Source of the DNA: Mucilaginibacter aquatilis
GTDB taxonomy: Bacteria > Bacteroidota > Bacteroidia > Sphingobacteriales > Sphingobacteriaceae
NCBI RefSeq assembly: GCF_009755275.1
Contig: NZ_WQLA01000004.1
Location: forward strand, 419,533-483,532
DNA: 64,000 bases
Direction of reading: 5' to 3'
Shown piece by piece: positions 28,193 through 36,217 of the stretch; the stretch's first letter is position 1; the number at the start of each line of letters is the position of its first letter. A program made the translations under genes and the position numbers. Below the pieces are notes generated by a model. That model searched no databases. It was not told the origin of the DNA and worked only from the letters and a program-made list of their open reading frames with translations.

Positions 28193-29242
28193 ATGCCAGA
28201 TATAGCTAAACGTTTTGATCAAAATCCATTGTTAGCTCCCAAAGACTTACCCGCCAGTGGCCAAGGTTTGCAGGTTGCCTGTTTACTTAATCCAGGCGTG
28301 TTTAGGTTTGATGGTAAAATATGGCTATTGGTACGGGTAGCCGAGCGGCCTCAGCAAAGCGAGGTTCATGTATCGTTCCCGGTGCTTACCGATGATGGGG
28401 GCATAGAAATAATGGAAATTGAACTGAACGATGCCGACCTGATTGCTACTGACGCACGCGTTATTCGATACAAGGGCATTGATTACCTTACAACGCTGTC
28501 ACACCTGCGCCTTCTGTGCAGCGATGACGGCATAAACTTTTACGAGCCTGAGGGCTACCCTAAGCTGTTTGGGCAGGGATACCTGCAAACGTTTGGTATT
28601 GAAGATTGCCGGGTTAGCTTGGTTGAAGGCGAATATCACCTGACTTTTACTGCAGTATCATCAAACGGTGTAGCCGTTGCGCTGCGCAAAACAACCAACT
28701 GGAAAAACTTTACCTCGCATGGCCTAATTATGCCTCCGCACAATAAGGATTGCGCCATATTTGAGGAGAAAATTAACGGCAAGTATTATGCCTTACACAG
28801 ACCGAGCAGCGTTGACCTGGGTGGTAATTTTATATGGATTGCCGAGTCGCCTGATGGTATACATTGGGGCAACCATAAATGTATTTTGAAAACACGTGCC
28901 GGATATTGGGATAGCGGCCGCGTTGGCGGTGGTGCTGCACCTATTAAAACTGAAAAGGGCTGGCTGGAGATTTATCATGGCGCTACCAAAGAACATAGAT
29001 ATTGTCTTGGAGCGGTTTTGTTGGATTTGGAAGATCCATCGAAAGTACTGGCGCGGAGCGAAGATCCGATAATGGAACCATTGGAAGAATATGAAACCAG
29101 CGGTTTTTTTGGACATGTAGTTTTTACTAACGGCCATATAATTGATGGCGACCAACTAACCATATATTACGGTGCGGCTGATGAATTTGTATGTGGCGCT
29201 CACTTTTCCATTAGCGAGATATTACAGTCTTTAGGTTACTAA
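28193..29242 (+). CDS. GH130 family glycoside phosphorylase/hydrolase
   Basis: 349 residues from the ATG at 28193; the upstream extension begins at a TTG and lacks support. The five-bladed propeller of GH130 is indicated by NPGVFRFDGKIWLLVRVAER near 35-54, FGIEDCRVSLVEGEYHLTFT with the conserved catalytic-type Asp near 145, the central GGGAAPIKTEKGWLEIYHGAT, and AVLLDLEDPSKVLARSEDPI. GH130 enzymes phosphorolyse or hydrolyse beta-mannosides. There is no signal peptide, so it should act in the cytoplasm on imported mannosides, which favours a phosphorylase. The 3' end overlaps the convergent oxidoreductase gene by 4 bp. Which mannoside is used cannot be told. Confidence 0.85.
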   Translation: MPDIAKRFDQNPLLAPKDLPASGQGLQVACLLNPGVFRFDGKIWLLVRVAERPQQSEVHVSFPVLTDDGGIEIMEIELNDADLIATDARVIRYKGIDYLTTLSHLRLLCSDDGINFYEPEGYPKLFGQGYLQTFGIEDCRVSLVEGEYHLTFTAVSSNGVAVALRKTTNWKNFTSHGLIMPPHNKDCAIFEEKINGKYYALHRPSSVDLGGNFIWIAESPDGIHWGNHKCILKTRAGYWDSGRVGGGAAPIKTEKGWLEIYHGATKEHRYCLGAVLLDLEDPSKVLARSEDPIMEPLEEYETSGFFGHVVFTNGHIIDGDQLTIYYGAADEFVCGAHFSISEILQSLGY

Positions 29243-30687
29243 ATACGTTGAATACGTATGTTAAATATGTCTTTGAGTGCTCGTTTTGCGGCGTAGTAAC
29301 CGCACATACCATGCACACCGCCACCGGGTGGTGTTGATGATGAACAGATATACAAACCTTTAGCCGATGTTCGGTATGGCGAAAAACGCAGTGCCGGGCG
29401 GGTGAATAATTGCGTCAGATCCAGCCTCCCTCCGTTAATGTCTCCACCAATATAATTTGCATTATACTCCTGCATTTGTACTGCATTCATGGTATGTCTG
29501 CCTATTATTCTTTCTTTAAACCCCGGAGCAAAACGTTCAACCTGGCTTTCAATAATGTCTGTCATGTTTTTGGTAGAGCCATTTGGCACGTGGCAATATG
29601 CCCAACCAGTATGTTTGCCCGATGGAGCGCGGCTTTCATCAAATAAGCTTTGCTGAGCCAGCAAAACATAAGGTTTATCAGTATATTGGCCCTTAGCCGA
29701 AGCTTGTTCCGCCGCTATTATTTCGGCAGCCGTACCGCCTAAATGTATCGTGCCGGCATTTAGGCAATTTGATGCTGTAAAAGGTATAGGAGCATCCAAT
29801 GCCCAATCTATTTTAAATACACCATCGCCGTAGCGGTATTTTTCCAGCTGCCATTTATATAGGCTTGAAAAACGGTGCCCGGCAATTTGAAGCATTTGCT
29901 GAGGCGTTACGTCAAATAAAACAGCGTTTGCAGACGGAAGCTGCTTCAAACTGGTAACGTAGAAATTAGTTTGTATTTCACCGCCAAGGCTACAAAAGTA
30001 AGCGGCCATCGCGTTAGCTATTGACTGTGAACCGCCTTGCGGTGTTGCCCAACCACCAGTATGACCGGTAAGTAATAATACTAATGCTACAGCAGCAGTA
30101 GCCGGGTTTTGTAAAGGTTGAATTGCGTGAGCGGCCATACCGGCAATAAGCCCCTGCCCAAGCATGGTGTTAAATTTATTGATAAGCATTGTTGCCGACT
30201 GCAAACCAATTAGCCCGAATTCAGCCATTTTGAATGGATGATTTGGCAGTTTTAAAGGGCCTAGAACGTCAGATGCTATTAATGGCCAGCTATTGACTAA
30301 TGACGAGATTAAAGCTTTGTAAGTCTGCTCATCACCTTCAAGTAAAGCGGCAGTTTCTTCAACGGAACGTTTGAGCACGGCGCAAGTTCCGTCATCAAAA
30401 GGATGCGCAGCGTCTATATCCGGCATTACGTAATTTAAACCGAAGTTATGAAGGGGAAGAGTTTTAAGAAATGGTGATTTAAATGCCAGCGGATGTATTG
30501 CTGAACAGATATCGTGCTTAAAACCCGGCAATGTTAATTCTGCAGTGCGTAGCCCGCCGCCAACGGTACTTTTTGCTTCTACAATAAGTACCTTAAGTCC
30601 TTGTTGTTGCATTAAAATTGCAGCCGCAAGACCATTAGGGCCTGCGCCAACAATTACTGCATCATAATCATATTTATTCAGCTTCAT
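29239..30687 (-). CDS. FAD-dependent oxidoreductase of the phytoene desaturase (CrtI-like) group
   Basis: 482 residues from the ATG at 30687, which is preceded by AAAGGAG, one of the few good Shine-Dalgarno sequences here. The N-terminal dinucleotide-binding motif is VIVGAGPNGLAAAILMQQQG, followed by VEAKSTVGGGLRT. The C-terminus has the second FAD contact, YICSSSTPPGGGVHGMCGY, as in carotenoid desaturases and their PYROXD2-like relatives. Substrate is unknown; no other carotenoid genes are nearby, so a pigment role is not supported by context. The closest neighbours are the convergent GH130 gene and tRNA-Cys. Confidence 0.82.
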   Translation of the reverse strand: MKLNKYDYDAVIVGAGPNGLAAAILMQQQGLKVLIVEAKSTVGGGLRTAELTLPGFKHDICSAIHPLAFKSPFLKTLPLHNFGLNYVMPDIDAAHPFDDGTCAVLKRSVEETAALLEGDEQTYKALISSLVNSWPLIASDVLGPLKLPNHPFKMAEFGLIGLQSATMLINKFNTMLGQGLIAGMAAHAIQPLQNPATAAVALVLLLTGHTGGWATPQGGSQSIANAMAAYFCSLGGEIQTNFYVTSLKQLPSANAVLFDVTPQQMLQIAGHRFSSLYKWQLEKYRYGDGVFKIDWALDAPIPFTASNCLNAGTIHLGGTAAEIIAAEQASAKGQYTDKPYVLLAQQSLFDESRAPSGKHTGWAYCHVPNGSTKNMTDIIESQVERFAPGFKERIIGRHTMNAVQMQEYNANYIGGDINGGRLDLTQLFTRPALRFSPYRTSAKGLYICSSSTPPGGGVHGMCGYYAAKRALKDIFNIRIQRI

Positions 30688-30795
30688 TAGCTCCTTTGGC
30701 AAGAACGGCTTGTTCTTAAGCTAAGCTAACTAAAACATCTCAAATATGTTTAGCCTATTGATTGAAAGCCGCTATTAAGCAAATGGATATATTTG

Positions 30796-30867
30796 AGGCG
30801 TGAGGACGGATTCGAACCGCCGTACAAGGTTTTGCAGACCCCTACCTAACCACTCGGCCACTCCGCC
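30796..30867 (-). tRNA. tRNA-Cys (anticodon GCA)
   Basis: Cloverleaf read on the minus strand. Acceptor 5' strand GGCGGAG, weak 3-bp D stem (GCC region), anticodon loop CTGCAAA with GCA, T arm GGCGG-TTCGAAT-CCGTC, discriminator T at 30796 as expected for tRNA-Cys. The 3' acceptor strand reads CTCACGCC, so all seven pairs form only if one A (complement of t30801) bulges out. CCA is not encoded. The anticodon stem has two G-U pairs. It begins 9 bp after the stop codon of the Prx-like gene on the same strand and may be processed from a shared transcript. Confidence 0.88.
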
Positions 30868-30876
30868 ATTTGATCA

Positions 30877-31485
30877 TTACGCCGAACGTTTTCCCGCCAG
30901 ATAATTATTGGAACGATACACAGCATCAACCACTTCATTTACCGGAATTGTGTTACTGATGTTTTCATTTGGATAGCTAAAAGCTACTTTAAAATCATGA
31001 TCAGTTACATAAGTGGCCGGAAGTGGAATATTTACATCAATACCGCCGTAAAAATTCCAGGTTGGGCTATGCTCAGAAAACACGCCAAATAAACCGGCAA
31101 TGGTAGCATTTGCATCTGAATGTATAGGTAACGATATATTGTGCATCCACAGTAATTGCTGTAACGCATCTTCATCTCCATCAGCATCAACCACTACAAT
31201 TTTTCCGTCGTAAAATTTAGTTTCATTTCTTATAGTATTCAGCTGTTTTAGGTGCTCCAGCCCAACATTGCCCCAATGCTTAGAATAAAAATAAACTACT
31301 AATACCTTGCTTAATTTTGGCAATGCCTTAGCATTACTAAAATTACTTAAAGCGCCAATCACAGTCACCGGCAAACCATGCTTAACACTTTCGCCTGTTT
31401 TTACAGGTTTAAGTTTTTGATATTTATTAGTGTTATACTCCAACTCAGGAGTAATCTCAAGTATATCAAATTGAGGATAGTCCAT
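30877..31485 (-). CDS. Peroxiredoxin/thioredoxin-fold protein without cysteines
   Basis: 202 residues, no signal peptide. The pattern of beta strands and helices matches the AhpC/TSA-TlpA fold: VTVIGALSNFSN, KVLVVYFYSKHWGNVGLEHL, KIVVVDADGDED, LPIHSDANATIAGLFGVF, LPATYVTDHDFKV. At the place where the active-site Cys should be, the sequence reads SKHWGNVG, and there is no cysteine anywhere in the protein. It cannot act as a normal peroxiredoxin or disulfide oxidoreductase. It may be a structural or binding relative. The fold assignment is by eye. Confidence 0.68.
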   Translation of the reverse strand: MDYPQFDILEITPELEYNTNKYQKLKPVKTGESVKHGLPVTVIGALSNFSNAKALPKLSKVLVVYFYSKHWGNVGLEHLKQLNTIRNETKFYDGKIVVVDADGDEDALQQLLWMHNISLPIHSDANATIAGLFGVFSEHSPTWNFYGGIDVNIPLPATYVTDHDFKVAFSYPNENISNTIPVNEVVDAVYRSNNYLAGKRSA

Positions 31486-31747
31486 ATGAAAAAAAGAAAA
31501 TTTGGGTTAATAAAATTTGAAAAACGCCGAGGGCACAAAACTACAAGCACTTACAACAACAACAGCGATTGCTGGTGATGTTGCTAAAAAGGTATGCTGT
31601 GCTCTTTTGCGTCATGATTTTAATGCGTTCAGATTGCTTAGATAAAACAAATATATACAAAGTCTATATAACTAGTAGATTTAATTTAAATTTTATTTTA
31701 ATCGTGAATAACTTTAATGTAATTACCTTACAGCAACCTAAAATTAT

Positions 31748-31766
31748 AAGCCGGAGCGGCTTTTTT
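31748..31766 (+). terminator. Terminator-like hairpin just before the GH43 start
   Basis: AAGCCG-GAG-CGGCTT (31748-31762) followed by TTTT at 31763-31766, ending 5 bp before the ATG at 31772. It lies in the presumed leader of the GH43 gene and could attenuate transcription or mask the start. The rest of the 31486-31771 gap is AT-rich with no gene that I can support. Confidence 0.6.
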
Positions 31767-31771
31767 ATACC

Positions 31772-33457
31772 ATGTTAAGCTATTACCATTTCAATAAAGC
31801 ATTTATTGTTTTTCTGATTTTAGTTCATTGTGTACCCAGGAACACAAATGCTCAGCAAAAATCAGCACCCTTAAGTAAGGAATTACCCTACCACTCGAAA
31901 GTTTGGGCACCCGACTTAAACAACGGTTATTATAAAAACCCAATTATAAACGCCGATTATTCAGACCCGGATGTAGTACGGGTTGGAAATGATTTTTACA
32001 TGGTTAGCTCGAGCTTTGAAGACATACCGGGGTTGCCCATACTCCATTCAACTGATCTTGTAAACTGGAAAATAATAGGTCATGCCCTACAAAAACAATA
32101 TCCTGTCGATCATTTCAATCTTCCCCGTCACGGTGACGGCGTTTGGGCTCCATCTATCAGGTATTACCATAAAGAGTTTTACTTATACTACCCCGATCCT
32201 GATTTTGGGATTTACCTAACTAAAGCAACTAACGCTGCTGGCCCTTGGAGCAAGCCGGTGCTTGTTATGGGAGGCAAAGGACTTATTGACCCCTGCCCTC
32301 TTATGGATGATGATGGCTCAATGTATCTGGTGCATGGTTTTGCGGGGAGCCGCGCGGGTATAAAAAGTATAATTGCCGTAAACAAACTGAATAAAAATGG
32401 TGACAAGGTACTTGACGAAGGGGTGATTGTGTACGACGGGCACGAAACTGACCCAACAATTGAAGGCCCTAAATTTTACAAACAAAACGGCTTTTATTAC
32501 ATATTTGCCCCGGCCGGGGGTGTTTCAACCGGTTGGCAGGTGGTGTTGCGTTCCAAAAACATTTACGGTCCTTATGAACGCAAAGTAGTAATGGATCAGG
32601 GTAAAAGTTCAGTGAACGGTCCGCATCAGGGCGCATGGGTAAACACCGCGTTGGGAGAAGACTGGTTTATTCACTTTCAAGACAAAGATGCTTACGGCCG
32701 GGTAGTACACTTACAACCCATGACGTGGAAAAATAACTGGCCGGTGATAGGCTCCGACGTAGATGGCGATGGCAAAGGGGAACCAGTTTACCAATATAGA
32801 AAACCTAAAATCAACATTGCATCAGTCATTGAAAATCCGGTTGAAAGTGACGAGTTTAACAATAATGTGCTAGGGTTACAATGGCAATGGGTGGCTAACA
32901 ACAAAGCGCATTGGAATTATTTGCATCCGGCTAAAGGAGTGCTTAGGTTATACAGTGTACAGGCACCTGAAGGAGCTAAAAACTTGTGGGATATTCCGAA
33001 CATGCTATCTCAAAAATTCCCTGCTGATGAGTTTACAGCAACCACCAAACTGGAATTTAAGCCAAATATTAAATTAGACGGTGAAAAAGTCGGACTAGCT
33101 ATAATGGGCTTAAGTTACGCCAACATTGGTATAATACATAAAAAGGATGGAGATTACTTATATTACGGCGTATGCAAAGACGCAGATAAAGGTGAATTGG
33201 AAGATATAAAGATAATAACCAAGCTGGAATCGTCGAGCGTATATCTGCGTGTAATGGTGGCGAAAGATGCCATGTGCAGGTTTAGCTACAGCACTGATGG
33301 TTCAATATTTAAAGTAACTGGTGATGAATTTAAAGCTACGCCTGGCAAATGGAAAGGCGCCAAGCTTGGCTTATTTTGCACCCGTTCTACACAAATTAAC
33401 GACTCAGGGTATGCTGATTTTGATTGGTTTCGCATAACGGCTTTTGATAAAAATTAA
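31772..33457 (+). CDS. GH43 beta-xylosidase/arabinofuranosidase with C-terminal beta-sandwich
   Basis: 561 residues with a signal peptide (1-28, NTNAQ). The propeller catalytic domain covers about 50-335, with acids D65 (YSDPDVVRVG), D173 (LIDPCPLMDDDG) and E231 (PTIEGPKFYKQNG). A concanavalin-like sandwich of the beta-xylosidase C-terminal type covers about 355-560 (FNNNVLGLQWQW ... GYADFDWFRI). This two-domain layout is typical of exported GH43 enzymes that cut xylose or arabinose linkages in hemicellulose or pectin side chains. It is monocistronic, ends at a bidirectional terminator, and could act with the GH115 enzyme on glucuronoxylan. Exact specificity is not readable. Confidence 0.9.
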   Translation: MLSYYHFNKAFIVFLILVHCVPRNTNAQQKSAPLSKELPYHSKVWAPDLNNGYYKNPIINADYSDPDVVRVGNDFYMVSSSFEDIPGLPILHSTDLVNWKIIGHALQKQYPVDHFNLPRHGDGVWAPSIRYYHKEFYLYYPDPDFGIYLTKATNAAGPWSKPVLVMGGKGLIDPCPLMDDDGSMYLVHGFAGSRAGIKSIIAVNKLNKNGDKVLDEGVIVYDGHETDPTIEGPKFYKQNGFYYIFAPAGGVSTGWQVVLRSKNIYGPYERKVVMDQGKSSVNGPHQGAWVNTALGEDWFIHFQDKDAYGRVVHLQPMTWKNNWPVIGSDVDGDGKGEPVYQYRKPKINIASVIENPVESDEFNNNVLGLQWQWVANNKAHWNYLHPAKGVLRLYSVQAPEGAKNLWDIPNMLSQKFPADEFTATTKLEFKPNIKLDGEKVGLAIMGLSYANIGIIHKKDGDYLYYGVCKDADKGELEDIKIITKLESSSVYLRVMVAKDAMCRFSYSTDGSIFKVTGDEFKATPGKWKGAKLGLFCTRSTQINDSGYADFDWFRITAFDKN

Positions 33458-33461
33458 TTAC

Positions 33462-33490
33462 AAAAAAGGGCTCACAAAAATGAGCCCTTT
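33462..33490. terminator. Bidirectional terminator between convergent genes
   Basis: Perfect 10-bp stem AAAGGGCTCA / TGAGCCCTTT (33465-33474, 33481-33490) with a 6-nt loop. On the minus strand the right arm is followed by a T run (complement of 33462-33467), so it is best for the phosphatase gene. On the plus strand the trailing T run is short (TTTC). Confidence 0.85.
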
Positions 33491-33550
33491 CATTACTACG
33501 ATAACACCTGGCAATTAAATGCCAGCAACACTATGTTAATTAAACGTAGT

Positions 33551-34525
33551 TTATTTGCTTAACTGTGTGTTGTACAAAATTTTTCCGCTTACGCTCACCA
33601 CCTTTACGTTCAAACGCTTGTCGTCTACCGAAAAATACATAAACCCATTTTCAGAGGCACCAAACTTACTATACTCAATTCCAGGTGTAATATAGGTTAG
33701 CTCTGAACCTGCACCTGAAATAAACTGGTGGGTAAATCCTTCGGGCTTTAAATGTTGTACTGAATGCTCATGGCCAGATAAGTAAACATCTACCTTGTGC
33801 TTTTCCAATAATGGTTTTAATGCTTTTCTAATAGCAAGTGTATCATAATTACTTACCCTTGGTCCTGCGGTGTGCGTTGGATGATGACCCACAACTATTT
33901 TCCACTTTACATCGGCTGATGCTTTTTTCAAGGTTTCATCTATCCAGGCAAGTTGCTTTTCCGGATGCTGATCTTCGTGGTTTTGAACAATGGCCTGACT
34001 GTCAATCATTAAAAAAAGCACTTTGCCTTTGTCTTTTCCCAATGCCACCTCTTTACTGTAATAACGGGCTGGCATGTTCCACCTGCGGCTAATTTTGCTG
34101 TAGCGTATCTGAGCATCAGGATCTGAGTAATAATCATGGTTACCTAAAATCGCAAACCAATCGGCCTGTAAAGAGTGTGCGGTATATACATTTTCAAATG
34201 AGTAATGCCACAGCGGATCCTGCTCACTTACCACTCCTTTCGGATAAAAATTATCTCCTACAGACAATATAAAGTTTATAGGATTATTTTTTGCCCAATC
34301 GCCCATTTGTCTTGCTGTTTCCAATTGAAGACATTCACCGTTTCGTCCCCAATCGCCAAGTGCCAAAAAGTTAAGGGTAAATCCATTTGGCTCGGGGCCA
34401 GCAGGTGCAAGGTCTTCGCTTTCAAAATGCGTAACCGCATTTTCAGCCAGTGCACTCAACGGAGCGGCAACTGAAGTACCAAGCGCCGTTAGAGCGGTAT
34501 TTCTAACAAAATCTCTTCGTTTCAT
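33551..34525 (-). CDS. Tat-exported metallophosphoesterase (purple acid phosphatase-like)
   Basis: 324 residues. The N-terminus MKRRDFVRNT plus a hydrophobic stretch ending ALAE is a twin-arginine signal. All metallophosphoesterase motifs are present: GDWG (D58), GDNFY (D91), GNHDYY (N129, H130), GHHPTH (H214, H215) and GHEHS (H252, H254). This arrangement resembles tartrate-resistant acid phosphatase and suggests a folded dinuclear metal enzyme exported by Tat to release phosphate from organic esters. It lies 86 bp downstream of a SusD gene, separated by a strong hairpin, and may be independent or a weakly expressed operon member. Confidence 0.9.
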   Translation of the reverse strand: MKRRDFVRNTALTALGTSVAAPLSALAENAVTHFESEDLAPAGPEPNGFTLNFLALGDWGRNGECLQLETARQMGDWAKNNPINFILSVGDNFYPKGVVSEQDPLWHYSFENVYTAHSLQADWFAILGNHDYYSDPDAQIRYSKISRRWNMPARYYSKEVALGKDKGKVLFLMIDSQAIVQNHEDQHPEKQLAWIDETLKKASADVKWKIVVGHHPTHTAGPRVSNYDTLAIRKALKPLLEKHKVDVYLSGHEHSVQHLKPEGFTHQFISGAGSELTYITPGIEYSKFGASENGFMYFSVDDKRLNVKVVSVSGKILYNTQLSK

Positions 34526-34554
34526 TTTAGTTGGTTAATTAGGGTGCAATCAGC

Positions 34555-34598
34555 AATATATTGCGCTGCGTTAAAATCACTTTGCAGCGCAATATATT
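34555..34598 (-). terminator. Long perfect hairpin after SusD (PUL 2)
   Basis: Perfect 15-bp stem AATATATTGCGCTGC / GCAGCGCAATATATT (34555-34569, 34584-34598) with a 14-nt loop. There is no clean T run on either side, so it may terminate weakly, stabilise the 3' end of the SusCD mRNA or reduce expression of the phosphatase gene. Confidence 0.6.
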
Positions 34599-34611
34599 AA
34601 AACAGCAGCAA

Positions 34612-36204
34612 TTAATATCCCGGGTTTTGTACCAGGTTAGGATTCAATGACCTTTCGCTTGTTGGAACCGGGTAAATACGCTTGTTTACATCGGCGTTGT
34701 TTTTAAAACCCCAGGCGCTTTCAAATTTGCCAAAGCGTATTAAATCATTTCTGCGCCAGCCCTCCCAGGCAAACTCACGTGCACGCTCGTCTAGTAGCTG
34801 ATCAAGCGTAATACCGCTTAATACAGGTGCCTTTGCACGCGTACGTATTTTATTCACCAATACATCGGCTGTTTGTAATTCGCCGCCAACAGAGGTTGGT
34901 GCTGCGCCGCGTAAAATTGCTTCAGCTTTCATCATTATAACATCAGCTAAACGTAGTATTGGCATATCATTCCCTTGAAAACGGGTGTTTGGATTGGCAT
35001 TCTTATCAGGGTAAAACTTAATTGAGCGTACACCTTTGGCCTTACCTAATTCATCATTGCCAACATCCATAGTGGCAGGCCTAACCAGTGTAAGTTCAGG
35101 CGTAAAATCCAAATGATAATCTACAGATGCAGTACCATCGGCGCCTGCATATGAGGCATCAACGCCTTTTTTGGTTGATTTGATAATAATTGGTGCTCCG
35201 TTGTTTTCATATTGTTTACCGGCCAGCCAGGTGTTGTTACGAACATCGCCCGTTAAATTGAACTTTTGCCAGAACTCTTTGATAGTACTCAAAGCAATAC
35301 TTGGCCTAAATGGTATGCTGTATTTGGCTTGAACAGCGGTGTGTAAGCCAAAACGCGTAAAGTGATTACCTTCGGCAACGTTCGGATCGTAAGGCACAGC
35401 AAAAATCGTTTCTTTTATTTGAGGCCCATTCTCCGGCGCAAACAAAGTCATGTAGTCGGCATCAAGCGAATATATGTTTTTTGCACGATCCAGAACGCTG
35501 TCAGCCATGGCTACAGTTTCGGTGTAACGGGCCTGGCCGGTGTAATACTGTGCGTTCAGATATAGTTTTTCGAGCAGTGTAAATGCCATCCATTTAGTTG
35601 GCCTACCGTAAGTAAGTGTGCCTGCAGTGCTGCTTAAATTTGGAATAGCCTCCTTCAAGTCTTTCTCAATAAACTGAAATACCTCGGCACGTGGTGCTGT
35701 TTTAGGCAAACCATTTACAGGGAATGTTGATATGATGGGCACATTACCATACAAATCCATCATAATGAAGTAAAACAGTGCACGCATGGTGCGCAGTTCG
35801 GCAATACTTGCCTTTGCCGTTGCAACAGCACCATTGGTTTCAAATAAACTAATAAGCCTGTTACAAGCATTTATTCCTCCAAAACCCCACTCCCAGTTTG
35901 AGCGCACGTTTGGATGATCGGGCCCCCAGGTGTGCATGTGTAAAAACCGATATTGTCCGCCATCGTCATAATTACCATCACGGGCTGGTATGATAGCCTC
36001 ATCGGTTGATAGCTCCTGCATTCTCCAATAATCTACCGCGTAAATTGAGCGCAATTGGGTATATACAGGGCCGGTAGCTGCAATGTATCCTTCAGGGTTA
36101 TTTGGAAAGTTATCAGGCGTAAGTTCAGACTTTACCGGAACATCAAGTTTGGTACAGCTTGCAGCAGCACAAGCTAACGCCGCAAAAAATAATATCTTTT
36201 TCAT
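34612..36204 (-). CDS. SusD/RagB-family lipoprotein (PUL 2)
   Basis: 530 residues with lipidation cysteine C17 (AAASCTKLDV). SusD features are the N-terminal YWRMQELSTDEAI, the helical ELRTMRALFYFIMMDLYGNVP and the C-terminal EFAWEGWRRNDLIRFGKF followed by IYPVPTSERSLNPNL. It pairs with the SusC gene 13 bp upstream in an operon led by an ECF sigma factor and FecR. The glycan bound is unknown. The length is normal. Confidence 0.94.
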   Translation of the reverse strand: MKKILFFAALACAAASCTKLDVPVKSELTPDNFPNNPEGYIAATGPVYTQLRSIYAVDYWRMQELSTDEAIIPARDGNYDDGGQYRFLHMHTWGPDHPNVRSNWEWGFGGINACNRLISLFETNGAVATAKASIAELRTMRALFYFIMMDLYGNVPIISTFPVNGLPKTAPRAEVFQFIEKDLKEAIPNLSSTAGTLTYGRPTKWMAFTLLEKLYLNAQYYTGQARYTETVAMADSVLDRAKNIYSLDADYMTLFAPENGPQIKETIFAVPYDPNVAEGNHFTRFGLHTAVQAKYSIPFRPSIALSTIKEFWQKFNLTGDVRNNTWLAGKQYENNGAPIIIKSTKKGVDASYAGADGTASVDYHLDFTPELTLVRPATMDVGNDELGKAKGVRSIKFYPDKNANPNTRFQGNDMPILRLADVIMMKAEAILRGAAPTSVGGELQTADVLVNKIRTRAKAPVLSGITLDQLLDERAREFAWEGWRRNDLIRFGKFESAWGFKNNADVNKRIYPVPTSERSLNPNLVQNPGY

Positions 36205-36217
36205 TGTTGATTAATGA

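Noticed and set aside
28793..29155. 120-codon minus-strand frame
   Set aside because: Antisense to the well-supported GH130 gene; no recognisable domain.
29239..30687. Carotenoid biosynthesis locus
   Set aside because: Only a CrtI-like oxidoreductase is present; no phytoene synthase, cyclase or hydroxylase nearby.
31569..31778. 69-codon plus-strand frame before the GH43 gene
   Set aside because: AT-rich, low-complexity composition, no start signal, and it runs through the hairpin and into the GH43 start.
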